Numbered from the stretch's first letter, positions 29,801 to 45,347 are shown. The stretch is 64,000 nucleotides of DNA from Centroberyx gerrardi (GCF_048128805.1 NC_136005.1:2793932-2857931); one strand, 5' to 3'. The notes: a model not told the origin generated them from the sequence alone. Made by a program: numbers and translations.

Positions 29801-32800
29801 GGATGGAAGAAAAGCACAAGCAGGAAACACTGAACAAGATGGGCACCTATCGGACTGACAGGAATCACATGACTGATTTAAATGTAGACTCAGTGGTGTG
29901 AAGCAGCTGTAAGCCAGGTCCACAGAAAAACACCAACCAGCCACCAGGATAGATGCTGGTGGTTTGGACAGGAAAACCACAGCAGCTGGTAGCGCAAAAA
30001 AAGCCACTTTCATTATTTTCACAGGCACACTGGCACACTGATTTAGTTAAGACCCAAACGCTTGTTAGTCACCTGCCGAAATGGCTGGTAGAGCGGAAAA
30101 ATCTACCAGCCACGGACAAAATTTGCCAGCATTTCTCTGGTGGTTGGTGTTGATTTCCCACCTCCATAGTGGTGCAAGGTCATTCTGTTTCCTCGCTCTC
30201 TCCTGGAACAGCGGCTACTCATCGAGCTTCATGCACCACACGGCTGAGCCTACCTTTAACGGCCATAAACAAGCCGGTTTCTGCTTCACTATCCCCAATA
30301 TCATTTAAAATCCTCCGTACATCAGCAGTTTGGAGACGGCACCTATCAAGCTTCTCGCTGTAGGAGAGCTGATAGCCGGAGAAGGCAGCAGGATGTGCGG
30401 GCCTACTTGCTATCTGTTACAAATGGCAGGAGGGTATTTCACTAACACCCACAGCACCACATCATCACTCTGATACGGCTGTGTTACCGACCGTCAAATA
30501 GGTTTCCTTTTCAAATCTGGTGAATTAGAGGGCTTCGTCTATTTCCATTTTTAGCATACCAGCATGTTTCCTGTCACTGCCTAGGCGAATATGTAAAGGG
30601 AATTTTTGGTCTAATGTTTGCATTTCAAAATGACATCTGCAAGAGGCGTTCAAGTGTCTGTCCGACCTCTATCAACTGCCAATCATGCAAATGCTTGCCT
30701 CCTGGCATCAAGACAAGTTTTTCCTCATACCCAACAGCAGGAATTTGTCCCTCTTTCCTGTCTTCATTTAGCAAATAAGAAATCAATATCAAAGTCAGGC
30801 ACTTTATCAAATATCAATTTCCACAAAAACTGGTGCAGAAACTAGGGAAAGTGTGATAACGTGGCATATCACATCTCCATTATTTAGATTTAACTGGATT
30901 CTGTTTGTGCTGGCTTAACAACAGTGTGTAGCTTCAGAATGAACATTTGGCTGATTATTGTGGAGCCTCTGATCTGATTGTAGAAGATTATGCGGATGAG
31001 CTGTTTCCACTGTTCAATCAGAACGGGTTTACCTCCATTTCTTCATTCAGCAATCATCACCAGTCTGACTGCTGAGTGAAGAGGAAACTCATTCCTTTTC
31101 CATGGATGCTGGTTCGTTTTGAGCTAATTTCACCTCACTCTGTCTTCCTTTGGTTTTTGAGCTGAGAACCTCCAGCCTCAATTTGCATCACCTATAGTCA
31201 CCGAGGGTCTCGACCCCTACATCCCCTGTGGGTATATTTCTGTGGAAAACCTGCCCAAAGAGCATCTCTTTAATGAATGTTTGTGTTTTAAATCATAGAA
31301 ATTTACAAGGCACGTTATTTGCTACATTTACATTTGAGTGGCTTGGTAAAAATGTCTTATCTTTCAAGTCTCTACAGGCTGACTGGACTCTGGCCACGGG
31401 CCACAGTCCATGGGTCAGTCCAGATCCAGGATGAACAAATGATTATCCAGACCCACCACAATCCAAAGATAATCCTAGACTAACAGTCAAACTCTAAGAC
31501 CGTAATCCCACATCCACCAAAAAGTAAAATCTATACACACATTAGTGAAACGCTTATGACAGCAAATAACTGCAGGACTACTATTACTACTATTGGTATT
31601 TATTCACAGGAAAGAGGGGCAAAGTTCACATTTTGCAGACAAGCATGCAAAGCTCCTGCGTGATAAGTTGATGGAGGTGTTGCCCAGGAAATGCGAGAAA
31701 AATGTTGATAGGTCACTTGGCAGGTTGGACATGCCTAATTCCTGAAATAAGTTCTCATGGGCGCAACATTGTCATGCTGGTGCACTTCTGTGGCCATCAT
31801 GCCAAGACCAGGAACACAAAGCCAGCAAGGTCATCAACAGGGAGGAAGAGGAAGAGGAAGAGGAAGAGCAAGAGGAGGAGGAGGAGGAGGAGGTGATTTA
31901 AAAGGTTTGGGAATATTTGAACCAAGTCAAATGTCTAATACAGTCTGTCAGGAGGGGGTTCCACTCCTCTCAAAATAAAGAAATAAAATAAAAGATACAA
32001 AACAAAAAAACATTGCAAGGCAGGATGATCTAATTCAAACCTACCAAGACCTACCAATCTTTTTACCAATCCACAGCCCAGCTGGAAAAACCTGACAGAA
32101 TGACTGCTGAAGACTCCTGGATATGGTGGAACTTCAGTAGCATCTTCACGGCAGAGCCAGAGGGGAGCATGTATGCAACAAGCATGTATGCATGTGTAGC
32201 CGTTCAAGCTAAATGGTACCGAGAGCAAGCTCCTGCTTGTTTGAGGGTTGTAGTTATGCACTAAAATGAGTTGTAGTTGCACCCGATAAAATATCCGGGG
32301 AGACGGGCAGGCCCGAGGGGTGAGTCACAGTTAAATGGGAGAGAAAGGGGCGGCAAACTGCTTTATGCATAACGCTCAGCTTACCATACTGGCTGTAAGG
32401 GAAGTCAGGCTGCCCAGTGGGAGCTTTGCTCAAGTCCTGAGTTGGTGTGGTGGCGGGGGCGAAGCCAAGCGGTGCGGTTCCTGGAGTGGTGGGAGGAGGA
32501 GGAACTCCCTGTGGAGCGTACTGGTCTGCCTGGGGTGTGCCGAAACTGTAACCTGTCGAAAAAACCAGAACAACGATTTTTACCCAAAACTCATCTCCTA
32601 TCATACATGATATGCAGTGAACAGGCAGACCGTCCTTCAACCACAGGACTCAGGTCAAGCCCATGTGTTGTAATCATCTGCCCTGCTGAAGTGTCCTTGA
32701 GCACCGAAGCCCTACCAGCTGACCTCTGACCTCTCTGTGGAGGGAAAAAGTGGAAAATTGATCCCGAGGGGACAATAACATATGACATTATCAAATTACA

Positions 32801-35800
32801 CTTCATTTGTAATTGCGGTTTGTTGCTTGTCATTTTATCAATCTCAACAAACTTACTCTACTTCTGCATTCACTGCAAGTCTCTCTAGATAAAGGGATCA
32901 GATAAATTCCTGAAAGTAAACGTAACCTGAACCATCCTCCAATGAAAACAGCTGGTTATCCACAACAGATAACTCAGATTCTGCAGTCATTCAGGTTTAT
33001 TAACCTGCAGTGTATTTCACTCTGCAGTGCCTTTCCATCAAGCGAGGGCAGTTTTTGAACAGAGCAGAATCTCCAGATGTTTGTTTATCCGTCAAGTGGC
33101 TTGTACAACAGATGAACTCACCAACCACAGACAGACTTTACTGGTAGCAGGTATTAATCCCATCCCACTCCCTTGCAGAATTTACAGTAGGGTCGATAAA
33201 TCAGGCCGACATCGGCCTTTTATAAAATAGAGATAAGATATCAGCCAGTCATGTTGTCTACCTCTGATATGATGGAGGCTCCTCTGACCACAGCTACAGA
33301 AAAACAGGCTGGAAAACCTGACATGTATTAGATCTTCTTTGCACATTTTATTTATTCATTTAGATGTTCAATTATGTAGTTTCTCTACCAGTGAATAGGT
33401 GTAGTGGGTCACTCTGCCTAAAAGAGCAGCTGACACTAAAATAATTTCATCAGTCTGGGTTTCAGTGTCCCATGATGCTCTAAATGCTGTTTCAGAGGCT
33501 TTGCACCCTGATCAGAAGAAACTTCTGGGGAAAACACTGAATACTTGTAATTTTTTGGCATGAAAATGGTCAAATATAAATTGAATATCGGCACAAATTA
33601 TTGGCTATCAGCAATTTCAGTCTAAAAAAAAAAATCAGTATCTGTTTTCAGAAACCCATATTCACGGTGTAATGCCTTCCCACATATCAGATTACCCATG
33701 AAGCATTGTGTAGTGATGTCAAAACCAATACAGAGTGTAGTGACTGAGCGGCCGGGCGTTACTGACCAAACTGAGGTGTTGTGCTGTAGCCCTGCTGAGG
33801 GTAACCCTGAGGTGCAGCGAAGCCGCCCGCCGGGGTCGTGACCAGGAATGCGTTGAACGGAGACGGGGGCTGGGCGGGGGTTCCCCGGCCCGCCGACAGC
33901 GGAGGTCCGTACCCGCCTGCTCCCACACAGAAAAGACAAATTCACCGTAAGGTAGGTAGTGCATTTCATGGCCTTCAACAGTTTGTCTGAATTGCTTGCA
34001 CCCTTTTCCTCGCTCCAGATTGTGCTGTGCAACAAACTTGTTTCGTACCAATTGTTTTATATACAAATTTGATTTGATTTACACAAGCCATGCATCGGTA
34101 TATTCAAACTTCTGTCTGCACACAATACTACAGGGTCTGTCAGGTCCTATGAGCAGGGGCTTCTGGCCGTCTCGACGTCCCGTTAAGACTGATGGGTGAT
34201 GAGGCTTTTTGCTGTGGCGGCAGATTTTGGAATAGCCTTCCCCCAAAGCATCAGATCAGCCGAATCCATCATTGGCCTTTCACTGTCTCACGTTCTTTCA
34301 TGCTCTTTGTTGGTATTTTGTGCTTTTAACCATGCTCTTATTTCCTTTCCGCCTTAATTTTGCTGTTCGTATTCTATGCTCCCCCTTTTTTCCCCCGTTT
34401 TGTAACCACCCTATTTTGTAAAGCACTTAAAGTACAAACTGGTTTTGTATTTTAAAGCACTACACAGTATAAATAAAGTGACTTCACTCAAATACACCTT
34501 CTGCTCATAATACCGGTTTTAACACAGTAACTTCAATTGTAGAGCTTCAATTCATAATAAGATATTCACCATTTGAAAAAGTTACTACTTTCACAAAATG
34601 ATTGATAGCAAAAAGTAAAAAGCAAATCATGGTACTTTAAGGAATATTGGGGAAACTTAAGTACATGGTTGACAAAAAGGTGCAGGTTTGGTTCTTTGGA
34701 AAATAGTTATTTGATTTGCCCCTCACTATACTACTATTGAACTGTGGCTTTCATCATCACAAGTATGTTTTGAGCGAGCAGAGTGACGACACTTCACCGA
34801 GCGCTGCGGGTTGAGCTGGAGGAGGCGATATGAAGCCGAGCCTAACCAACAGCAGAGGGAGGCCGGAATCCGTTCAAGGCTGCCATCTGTCTCAAGCAGC
34901 AAATTATCAGCGGCCTCAGCCACTGCCAATCAGACGGTGATAACACGTGTTGTTAACTGCCATTACCCTATTGGTCACAGAGCGGGAGGCCATCTTCTAT
35001 GACACAAAACTTTCAAGATAAGCACACCGTCGCATGACAAAGACAGATTCGATCAGTTCCCAGTTATGCAAGAGTTACACAAGACAACTAAGTTTTTTGG
35101 GGTTTTCAAGTGACAAGAGCTGACACTTACCTATGGGCTGTCCAGTAGTCGACACCCACACTCCTTCAAAGATTAAAAAAAAAAAGCACAGTTTAGAGTG
35201 AGGACAGTAATGCTGCCTGGGATACAAAATGTTTATTAAAACAAGTTTGACATTCAAAAAGTACAGTGGAAGCAGTGAGCTGGGTGGATCAGGTTAATGT
35301 TAAAACCGAGGGTTTAGCACATTGTAATGGTTACCACTGCTGTTTCCTCTGAACACTGACTACGTTTACACTGACAGCAATAATCCAACTATTCCTTATT
35401 CTAAATAAGACAATATTCTAATTAATCTGTTTACATGTGTTGCTTATAGAACTATTCCATTCATATTCCCGTTTCCATGCTGCGGAGCAAAGTCCCATTA
35501 ACCGGACAGAGGAGAATCACTGGAAACACGGAGAGTTTAAGACTTTGCTGAAAACTTCATGATATCCACTTCCATCTAAATCCTGAGCATGCTGACAGTG
35601 GTTTTTCTGCTGTCAGTCTCTTTTTCCTCTGGAAACAAGTTCAACCTCTGGAAGGCAGAGCGAGCGTCAAGCGGTCGGATCGCTGCTTGAACTCTCTGAT
35701 AGAGACTCATAGTTGGATTCAGGTGTTTACAGTCTAAAATGCTTCAATAATGAGACTAAATCAGAATACTCCACATGTCTTAATGTGATTCTGCTTGCTC

Positions 35801-38800
35801 CGACTATGACCTTATTCAGGTTAAGGTGATCAGAAAATGCTGTTTACGTCGCAATTTCTTATTCAGACCCTTTGTCTTAATCAGGTTCATATTGGATTGT
35901 TGCTGTCCATGTAAACATAGTCAGTGTCATCAGGGTCTGTGTCGCTCTTGCAGGCAGAACGAGCCTCGCTCCGCTCTGGGACTGGATCCCACTCACCCTG
36001 TGGCCCGTAGGTCTGCTGCCAGCCTTGGGTCGGCTGTGCTGTCCAACCGTTAGCGGCGCTCAGGATGCCCCTGGGCGCCCACTGGCCGGGGCCGAGCTGG
36101 CCGGGAGCTTTGCTGTCACGAGGTTCGGCCTTCTTCACTTCCACCTGGACAAAGGACAAGGAGGGCACATTTGGCAACACCAGTATTCGGTCCCTGAAGT
36201 CCCTCGCCTACACAGACCTGTCCTACCACTGACAATAGGCTCAACATTTTGGGGCAGCTTGAAAACTTTACGTCTATGGGATCAATGTAGGGCAGCTATG
36301 TAAATTAATATTACTGTGTAGTCAGGAGAGCTGTACAGCTATGTGTCTCAGGTACCTGATTACCAATTGGGCAATGCTTCATAGCGGCCGAAATAATGTT
36401 GCACAGAAAATAACACATAAATGGTAAAATAATGAATGCCGAAATTGTGTCCAGATTTCAGTTTTTGAAGGTGTACCTGAGAAACATAGAATTTATTTGT
36501 TCTTGAATGAATTGCCCTATATCTGATAAAGGCGTCTAATGGAAGGTCAAGACTTACCTTTCTCCGGCTAACGCTTAAAGAATCTCATTTTTATTTTACT
36601 TGGAGTAGAATTTTAGGGGGGAAATGGATGTAGAGAGAGTTTTGTATCTCAGATCTAACAGAATACAAGGTAAACATGCAGATAATACAAATGAATAGTC
36701 TTTTTAAGTCAATTTAAATTTGAATCTTCATACTGTGTCAAAGGTGAGAAAATCTTTTTCCATGAAGCTCAAGTGACTGATACACTTTTACCCCAAAATA
36801 ATGTCAAATCGCTGCTGGAGGACACCGATTCTTTATGCAATCAAAACCGCAAGTATTGGAAGAGTGACCTCAAGTTGTGTTTTCGTTGCTACTGTTTTAA
36901 CATGGAGACAGATAAAGAGCGCTTATCAAAAGCTAAACAGTCAGACATTTTACATTAATCTATTTCACACTGTAGATAAGTTAAAAGAACGAGAGACTAA
37001 CTTCAGCCATCCATTCCATTACTCATTTTTTACTTTATATATAGTTATCGTCCGTTGCTGTGGAGGTTTCACGCTTTGTTCTTATAATTTCACCAAGTGT
37101 TTATTTGCCCCAGTAGCAAAACTTTCCCTGCTGTAACCAGGCGAAGCTACCAGCAGTTAACCAGAGCAAAGAAACAGGCTGAGACTAAGGGGGAGCCGAC
37201 CAGAAATAGACTGAGGGGTTGAGTTATTGGGGTCACCTTGCAGGAGGAAAACGAATCACAAATTCCTCCCCGCTTTAAGGTGTTGCCACTTTCTCAGCCT
37301 CCCCTCTTCCTTCTCTGTCGACCTAATTACACGCACATGTTTCCGGCAGTGGCCTCGCCGCCGCCGGCAGCTACCTGGGCACTTCTCCCGTGGGCATCAC
37401 GGCTACGAGTGATGGATACCGTGACTTCTGTACAGTCCCCAACAGCAGAACTGGGATTTGTTCCACAGTTTGATGTGCTCCAATTTCTAATTTTGTAACT
37501 CATATCTCCCAGCCTCCCTCAAGTCCCAGCGCAAGGTAATGTCAACTCAAGAACAATGGCTCAAGTCGAGCTTCGATTCCTGCTGGAAACCAGGGCAAAG
37601 TCAAGGGGGGCTGCGGCTGGAGCGCACAGGTTCTGCTGGATCATTTACAAACTAAATGGGATTTGGCTCATCTGTTTAAAGTCATAATCTGTGACATTTT
37701 CATATCAGTAAATGTCTGTTTTGCTGCTACTATACAGCCGACAGATATAACAAAATAGTGATTCAAGCAACAGCCAGTTCATGAAAGCTTTTCCATTAAA
37801 GCTACCAGACACCCGGTGTCTGACGCACTGTGTGATTGACAGGTGATCTCTGGGAAGTGCAGTGCAGAAACACCTCAGCAATGAGGCGGAGCAACAAAGA
37901 TGGAGACTAATTTATAAAAAAGGATTACCACTTTAATGCGTTTGAGAAGAGTTAAACTAAAACTTCACATATACGCCTTCAGTGTGTTGAGCGTCCCAGA
38001 CTGATTTCCAAATAAAAAAACGTAATCTGGACATGGAAGGAGAGGGACAGGAATAGGATACATGAGATTGATATGGCTGACGGGACGCAACTACAGTGTG
38101 TTTGACTTATCATTTTCTTATACCCATAAATCATTGCGGTCTGGATGGAGGACAGGAAAGAGACTACACAAATCTCTCTTCTGGTGTCTCTGAACGGTGG
38201 CTTAAGGCTGCTAATTACTAAACGTCTCCACTGGGGGGGAATGAATGAATAAGAGCTTTAAACTGCCTTTTAAACCCATGTGTCTGGGCCGATCTTAACC
38301 AGAACTGTACCAACTAGTATTTAAAAATTCTTTTTATGGTTTGTTTTATCCAGCTGAGGTGCCAGATGGGTGGGGTTCGCCACATACAGTAGGATAATAC
38401 AAGGACTGCCAGGGGGTTAAGACAATTACTTAAAAAATAACCCATAGTCAATTTAATATATTTCTTTCTGATGTACAATTTACTTGACACAGTCTAATTT
38501 GCCTTGATGTGTAAAAACCCCACCCATCTGGCACACAGAGAAGGTTAAAACAAACACTATAAATGACTTGCAAATGTTACTATTTGACCCGCCCCCCTGG
38601 GATTGTGAGAAGTTACCGACACAGTATGGAGATTCTTCAACTGAGGTCACTTAGCTGAGATTTTTCTTTAACTTTTCAAAAAAACATGTTGGCGTGTAAC
38701 TCAAAAAATAAGTGACCTGCCAACAAAATATCAGAAAACGAAAAAAGAAAAAGAACTGATAGAGGACCAATCCTTTAGGTGATTTCTTTTCAGTAAAATT

Positions 38801-41800
38801 CTCTATCTCTTTTCTCCAATTATAAACTCCATTACTGGCAACTCCTTTGAATATAAAAAGCCAGAGAATAGCCTAACTTTAACGTTTTAGACACTTTAGA
38901 CAACCTAAAGGAGAGGTCAGTTTAAACAAAGCCTTGGGCGACAATAGAAACTGTAACGTTACACAGCATTTCTGCAGGATGAGTCTGCCTATGAAGACTA
39001 TGAAAGCCAAAGCAGTAAGTGTGGTAGTAAGTGTTGAGAACAAAAAAATAAGTTGAGGACGAGTAAATTAAGCCAGTGGCCCGATTACTTTAAAGGATGT
39101 TAAAGGTTGGTAACTGGAAGCAATGAGAATGGCGCTGTGTGAGGCAGCAGTGACCGAGGCACTGACTGACTGACTGATGGGAAGCCACTGGAAAAACAGC
39201 TGTAAGTACGATAAACTACGATAACAGCATCAAGGCGTAATTCTCGCTCCGTCGCCCAAGCCTCTGTTTGATCTTGAGGGTAAAATAAAACTACAACTAC
39301 ACACTTTTTTGCCCATGATGTCGTGAAAATGCATGTTGACAGCCTGGTCCACTGATTGTTCGGCCTCGAAAGTAATAAATCCAAAACCTAGCCAACGACC
39401 AAGAGTGAATCAAGGTAGCAGGGGGTTGTGACAACACAAGATGAAGAACAGTATTGGGCTTCAGCAGAGTGAGGATCCGTCAAGACCGAGCTAGAGGCTC
39501 CTGGGGTTCGGATGATGTCGCAGGCTTGCAGAACAACACAAGTCCAACACTAGGGCCTGGGGGAGCGAGGGAAACTCTGCACCAATCCATGTTTTGAACA
39601 CATAAAGGGCTTTTTCTGCTGTGCAGCAGAATATTTGGTGAGTATGACAATCAAGGGGCTGCTTAACTTTTATGAAATATAAAGAACAGGTGCAGTGTTT
39701 GCTATAATGAAATGTCATGTAAAGAGGTTCATTAAGTCTATATTCCAACCTCCTACAAGGCTAAACGTACTGACATTTTTTTGAATAAGCTGATAGATGC
39801 CAATTGTACCAATACTACTTTGTGTTACTTCATGCTGTTTCATCCAAACCCCACCTTGATCTGTCCCTTGGTATATTGCTGTGGAGCACACACTGGCAGC
39901 AGCCATTGTTAATGCATAACAAAAATATGGAGAAACAGAAACTGTACAATGCCTAAAGCTTTCTCCAAGCTTTCCCAAATTCTGTATTTTACTTTTGAGT
40001 CAGCCAGGATAAGCCTAAAATGGAAAATTACAATATTGCTCACAACAGTAACACAAAGATATAGGCCATAGCTGGTTTTTCCCAAAGTGCACAGTGTTAC
40101 TGATGTTGCTTAAGACTTTTCATGGGGAGTATACAAAGTTCTCATCAACAAGACTTCTTTGAATCAACAGTGCAAGGTCCAAAAGTCACAGGAGTCTCTA
40201 GCCTAGCAGCCTGTCACTAAACACAGGATCCAGAGGGCGACTTCATCTGACTGTTAAAGGAAATGATCTTTCAGAACACCGACAGTCTGCAGCGCACTGC
40301 AGTGATCCACTTTCAATTTGATTAACTTTTCTCTGTGGCAGAATTGGGTTGTGAGCACGTCTCTACTCGGGGACCTAACCTGATTCCAATTAAATGTCCT
40401 ACGAGACCACCGAGATTTTGAGACCTCTAGTATCATGCCAAGCGTTCCCAAGCCTCATGATCTATTGCTATTAATAACATCTATCAATGACCCGTCCCTA
40501 ATCTAATTTTAAAACCAAGCTGGCACGTTTAACAGTTTGACATATCTTGGTTACAGTGACACCTTGGCTACACTCCAGCTGAACGTTTCAAGAGTTTTGT
40601 CATTAAAATGAGATATCATACATCATACACTACCAGTCAAAAGTTTGGACACACCTGATTGAATGTACTATACTTTTCATTCTCTTAAAGTCGTTTTGAT
40701 CTAAAGGCTTCTGCTTAAACGCTTGAAATTTGTTTCTTAGACAAATATAAATAGTGAAGTTGATCCTATGTATGAATTTCTTTCCAAAGCCTTTGTCTTT
40801 CCATCAAGGCAAAGGGCGGCTGCTTTAAAGAATCTAAAATATAAGATAGTTTTGATTTGTTTAACACTTTTTTGGTCTCTGCATAATTCCATTTGTGTTA
40901 TTTCATAGTTTTGATGTCTTTACTATTATTCTAAAATGTGGAAAATAGTAAAAATAAAGAAAAATGCGTGTGTCCAAACTTTTCACTGGTAGTGTATATT
41001 TGACACCTATTCTTACAAAGTGGCCACTGACATTAAAATAAAAGTCACTGCGGACTATCACTGAGGCCAATAGATATGTTAAGTTACAAAATAGTTACAA
41101 GATAGCTCCAAACTTTGCTTTGGAGCAATCTCTAGTGTGCGGACTCTATCTTGTAATAATTGACTGTCCTTCTGTCCAGCACCTAGGTTTAGTTTGGATG
41201 TGTGTGCTTCCTTGTATATATGTTATATTAAGTTACAAAATAGTAACATTTCAGAGGATGGGATCATCTGTGTTTTGAAAATATTAAGGAATCAACAACA
41301 GGTGCCAAACACTTCATCTGCTGCTAAACTATCACTCGCAAAACTCAAGAGGCAAAACCTTTCTGAAACACTTTCCATCTGATGTAACTTTGTATACGCC
41401 CCATTTTGACCAAGTGAGAAATTTGGGGGCTTTTACGTCTGGCCTGTACCTCTGTGGTACCAGTCAATGCACAATAACCTAAAGGAGAAAAGACAAATCT
41501 TAAGAGACACCGTTAATCACATTCAAACCATTCACAAGGAGAAGGGGGACAGAAGAAAGAAAAATAGAAAGGGCTTACTTACAAAAATACTTAACTTTCT
41601 ACATATGGGAAAACACATACTATGCCATTTAAGATACATGTATCAATTATGTCTAAATCAAAACAAAGAAAACTTATTCCAATGTAGAACATCTAATGAT
41701 TTTAGTAAAAGAAAACTGTTCATACTATTAAAGATTATGTAATGGTTGTTACTGGTGCAATACATCAAGTTAAATTCCAATGACAAACTATTCTGGGTTT

Positions 41801-44800
41801 CTCCCAACAGAGAGTGGATGGGGTTTTGAATAAGAGGAGGAATACATGTTGTGGGTCAATGGCCACTGCATCACCGCTATGTAGGACGAATGCAGATGTA
41901 ACAGCTGTGACTGTAAGTCGGCGGGTCGAGTTTGACAGCGACACCAACAGAGTCCGGGGTCTGATTCCCACTGAGGCGGCCCAAGCTAAAAACGAAGGCA
42001 CATGGCATATTTTTGATATATTTACGACTAAACTGGACAACCTGATCTGAGCCATCACAGCCTGTCATTTCACTGACGAGAAAGAGGTAGGAGAGACTTC
42101 TGAAGGAGCAAAGGACACGCAAAACTATTTTAATGATGCTGTCATTCTGGTGAAGACAGTATTAAACTTTGTCTCCTTCTGCACCGAGGCTGAAATCAGC
42201 ATCTTTGGTGGAAGAATCTAGCCTCGGATTATACATCAATCTGTGATGTTCAATGCATTCCAGCAGTTAATTTATGATGAAGTGTTGTAATTTACTTTTT
42301 TTTTTTATAAACCCACTTTCCCTCAACCTGCCTCATCTCCTGCTTCTATTTCAGTTAGTGATTTCCTACATTTCCCAGAATGCCTTTTGACAACCCCTAC
42401 AGAACATGCCTGAACTTTTTGTATTCCACCAGAAATAGAGTAAGAGCAAGAGAGCGAAAATCTTTTCCAGCTGAGTAAAAGTGACCATAATCAAAATGTG
42501 GTTGCATTGCATTCTGGTCTATTGAGGCTACTGTTGGTGGAAAATTCGTATCTCTGCCTCTTATACAAAAGGGATTTCTCTTCTTCTTACATTTGATGTT
42601 ATAAATAGCTGAAATTTTGTCTGCTATCAATGTATCTGCGCCAGAAATATCTCAATGTATCATTACATAGTCTACATTTGGAAATAAGATAAATACACTA
42701 AAAAACAAAATGGACCCAGGAATGCAAGTTTTAGTTTTAGAATGGATTTCTCATTTAATACACGACAAGCTGCTGGAACTAATCTATCATTCTTCATACT
42801 TCCAGAATGAAACAAATCTGAATTTATTAATATTAAACTGCGATCAGGAACAGACAGATCTGCCTCAGACCTTTTATATTAGACGTTTATGAGAGCCTCC
42901 ATGCATCATTAGCCAGGCTAATGCATGTTTATTTAGTAAATGTGATTAGGCCAACGACAATACTTGGCCAGACAAAATAATACATTTAGCCGAGATGAAA
43001 CGTCTGCATGAAGGACACTGCAACAATCCAAGTCCGTCCCTGTGACTTTGTAATTCACACATAAATTAAACGTACTGCTTTTATGCCCGTTTAAGAATTT
43101 CATATTTTGCACCGGTGAGCGATATACTGTATATATTTTGCACAAGATTGAGCTATTCATTCCTTATGTTTTCCATTGTTTTGGTGACTTGGGATGAGTT
43201 TGTTTTTTGTATACAATAATTTTTTTATTGACTTATCACAATGGTTATAACAATAACATTTTATATTACAGGCCTGAGCACGAGAAAATAAAAGAAAATT
43301 TCATATTTTTTTTTAAACGTACATATTTTTGTTTACATGCAAACCATTCATCGGGTAAATTGTTGGTATGAGTTTGTATTCAATGTGGTTTTACTGTGTT
43401 TCTTGTGGTTTTATTATGTATCTTCATCATAAGCCCTGTCTGCAAACCAAATTTCCCTTATGGGATAAAGTTCTGAATTGATTTGAATATTTGGAGCTGA
43501 ATGGGCTTTTTCTCTTTGGGCCGGAATAGTTTGTCATGAGATTTAAGATGGTAAGGTATGGAGAGGGGAGAGAAAAAACGGGATCAGCTTTTACCTCGGG
43601 GCCTCTGCTTCTCCGCATCATAGATCATTACCACCTCTGTGACCTTGAATGGGACAAAGGAAAACAGTGGCTCCATTTAGAAAACCAGCGACAAACAGGA
43701 TCCGCTCTTATTCCAATTCATTATTCCTCCTCAATCTGGACACATAATTAATTGTCTCTCCCACCCCGCTAAATTTCACTTCCTTTTATTGTAGCATTTG
43801 ACCCTGCTCAATGTCACAGCCATTCAAGCAGTCTTAAAGGAGTAGTTCACCCAAAAATTAAAATTCAGTCATTATCTACTCATCCTCATGCCAGTACAAA
43901 ATCAGATGAGCGTTTTTTTCCTTCATACAACTTACCAACAGTTCTCCAGGCTCACTGCTGGAGAAGCTTTCTTCCAAACAATTGCAGTAAATGGAGTCCA
44001 GTCCTTTAGGCTTCAAAAAGGGCAAAAAATGTCCATAAATGTCTCCATATAGCTGCAGCATAATCCAAGTCTTCTGACGCCACAAACAAAATTTTATAAA
44101 TTATTTAATGCAAATAGAGTCTTCCTCCATTGTAATCAGCTTCTACGTTCCCGTTTTGTGTGTGCGACTTCCGTAGCCGCATGATCTCGCAAGATTCGGG
44201 AACACGGAAGCTGAATACAATGGAAGAAGCCTCGATTTGCATTAAATAATGGATAAAATTTTGTTTTTTTTTCGCTCACAGAGCGATCGCATGGCGTCAG
44301 AAGACTTGGATTACGCTGCAGCTGTATGGAAACATTTACGAACATTTATGGAAATGTTTTGCCCTTTTTGAAGCCTAAAGGACTGGACTCCATTTATGGC
44401 AATTGTTTGGAAGAAAGCTTCTCCAGCGGTGAGCCTGGAGAACTGCTGGTAAGTTGTATGAAGAAAAAAATACTAATTTTACACTGGCATGAGGATGAAT
44501 AAATAATGACCGAATTTTAATTTCTGGGTGAACTATCCCTTTAATGTCGATATGAACTGACTTGCATTATGCGCTTGGCAATACTCACCACTCCAAATCT
44601 ATTGAAATAGTCCCTGAGTTCAGGCTCGCCGCAGTTATGGGGGATTCCGCCTACAAATATCTTCTTTGATTTATTGCTATCGGCTTTGCTGCCCTTCTGA
44701 AAGAAAACAAGGAGTGTATGGATTTCAATGTCTGTTAAAGGATCACTTTGGGAAGGAGCCAGTTAGCCATCATCTATTCAGACAGTGCAGTAGAAATTAG

Positions 44801-45312
44801 GTTCTGCTCTCGCCCTGGGGTATAATTCTTAACATGTCATGTCAATGCAAACACTAGTCTCCACAGATCAGAGAGCACGGCTCCTCCACTTATTCTGAAT
44901 TACTGAGCGTCTCACCATCGCTGTGTACTGCACTCACACTGTACAGGCTAGAGATTTGCTGACTACAACATTAATGTTTTTAACAACTACATCTTCTATT
45001 TCATTAGTAAAAGTTACAGAAGAACCAATGTGACTTCAAGCAAGTGAAAGGAGTCCCAGTAGCAGGCAAAGGGCCTCATTTATAAAAGCTTCTGACAAAG
45101 ACTTTGTGCTTACAGCCAAATATGTGATTTATGCACAAGTTTTACTGATAGTAAAGGTGCAATAAGTAAAAATTTTACTGCCCCATAGCACAAAATGACC
45201 ATAATATATCTGTCGGGGTTTATGATCAATACCAATGACTCAATGATTACTTGGCAGAGTGCTGAGATTTCTCGCTTTCAAAACTCACTATCTGTCCCAC
45301 ACTCTGTTTAGG

Positions 45313-45347
<35 letters not shown>

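Noticed and set aside
41467..41742. 91-codon Lys-rich plus-strand frame in a dazap1 intron
   Set aside because: AT-rich composition and no recognisable motif; probably chance or an old repeat.
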